Below are positions 6,481 through 6,581 of a stretch of DNA of 6,581 nucleotides, piece by piece. The stretch's first letter is position 1. Every line of letters begins with the position of its first letter. Under the pieces are notes generated by a model. The model was not told the origin of the DNA. It did not search any database and saw only the letters and a list, made by a program, of their open reading frames with translations. The translations under genes and the position numbers were made by a program. The stretch lies in contig CAIXMC010000379.1 in the NCBI GenBank assembly GCA_903920405.1, forward strand, positions 1 to 6,581, written 5' to 3'. The stretch comes from an uncultured beta proteobacterium. Its GTDB lineage: Bacteria > Pseudomonadota > Gammaproteobacteria > Burkholderiales > Burkholderiaceae_C.

Positions 6481-6581
6481 AGTTGAACGCGCCCGAGTGG
6501 GCTACTGGCGGCGTGTCTGGGTAGGCGTGACGACGCTGCAGGCTACTGCCTGCAAGGAGGAACAACACCCCAGACGCGCCA
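6479..6581 (-). CDS. Possible 3' end of an unidentified gene, cut by the window edge
   Basis: One minus-strand frame is open from the right edge for about 33 codons to a TGA at 6481-6479, 10 bp before the feoA ATG. It reads GASGVLFLLAGSS, then LQRRHAYPDTPPVAHSGAFN. The other two minus frames carry TAG stops. Roughly three quarters of third positions are G or C, and a stop merged with the next gene's SD is typical of an operon. I do not recognise the family; a hydrophobic stretch followed by a polar tail would suit the end of a membrane protein. A 100-bp open frame can occur by chance, and the same bases can form strong RNA stems, so a leader region is the alternative. Confidence 0.4.
   Translation of the reverse strand, partial: GASGVLFLLAGSSLQRRHAYPDTPPVAHSGAFN
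6506..6581. other. Nested inverted repeats upstream of feoA (possible RNA structure)
   Basis: CCCAGACGCGCCA (6569-6581) pairs with 6506-6521 as three blocks, TGGC, GCGT and CTGGG, separated by one- and two-base bulges, for 13 pairs. Inside is a perfect 7-bp hairpin, TGCAGGC/GCCTGCA with a TACT loop (6537-6554). GGCTACTG occurs twice (6500-6507 and 6541-6548). No U-run follows on either strand, so it is not a standard terminator. It does not match any riboswitch or small RNA I know. If the open frame over it is a gene, the pairing may be incidental. Confidence 0.35.

Noticed and set aside
6461..6581. Plus-strand frame from ATG 6461 to the right edge as a divergent gene
   Set aside because: It overlaps the start of feoA head-on, has only a weak SD, and its product shows no recognisable features; the minus-strand frame fits the operon better.

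Overview
The window reads as chromosomal DNA of a betaproteobacterium, most likely Burkholderiales and probably Comamonadaceae (Rhodoferax/Polaromonas/Limnohabitans-like). This is judged from memory of the protein families: the ExoIII, AroD and HpnD sequences have the look of that family, GC content is moderate, and the one real intergenic gap carries a GATAGCTATC...AAGCGCTAGAGGCC element of a kind I remember from Comamonadaceae intergenic regions. No database search was possible.

Every gene I can support is on the minus strand, so transcription runs from the right end to the left. In transcription order: the 3' end of an unidentified gene (6479-6581, tentative); feoA (6217-6468); feoB (4340-6217); a small Cys-rich single-pass membrane protein gene (4104-4343); aroD, type I 3-dehydroquinate dehydratase (3316-4101); hpnD, presqualene diphosphate synthase (2462-3301); a 115-bp AT-rich gap with a repeat and a candidate promoter; xthA, exodeoxyribonuclease III (1525-2346); and a methyl-accepting chemotaxis protein (1-1491) whose C-terminus lies off the left edge.

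The block from feoA to hpnD is very tightly packed: a 1-bp overlap, a 4-bp ATGA overlap, a 2-bp gap, then a 14-bp gap (or a 4-bp overlap if a GTG start is used). It looks like one transcription unit with translational coupling. FeoA and FeoB are the ferrous iron uptake machinery, and the Cys-rich protein sits where gammaproteobacteria have feoC. Its co-transcription with a shikimate-pathway enzyme and a hopanoid/squalene-pathway enzyme has no obvious metabolic logic and is the most unusual aspect of the layout.

xthA has its own candidate promoter, whose -10 box ends only 7 nt before the ATG, with no Shine-Dalgarno sequence, so a leaderless mRNA is plausible. The chemotaxis receptor gene follows 33 bp after xthA and starts at a GTG overlapping an ATGTGA start-stop. 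I found no tRNA, rRNA, insertion sequence, CRISPR array or phage gene. Apart from the operon composition, the small Cys-rich protein and some possible RNA structure at the right edge, the region is ordinary core genome. I do not see an evidently new multi-gene system.
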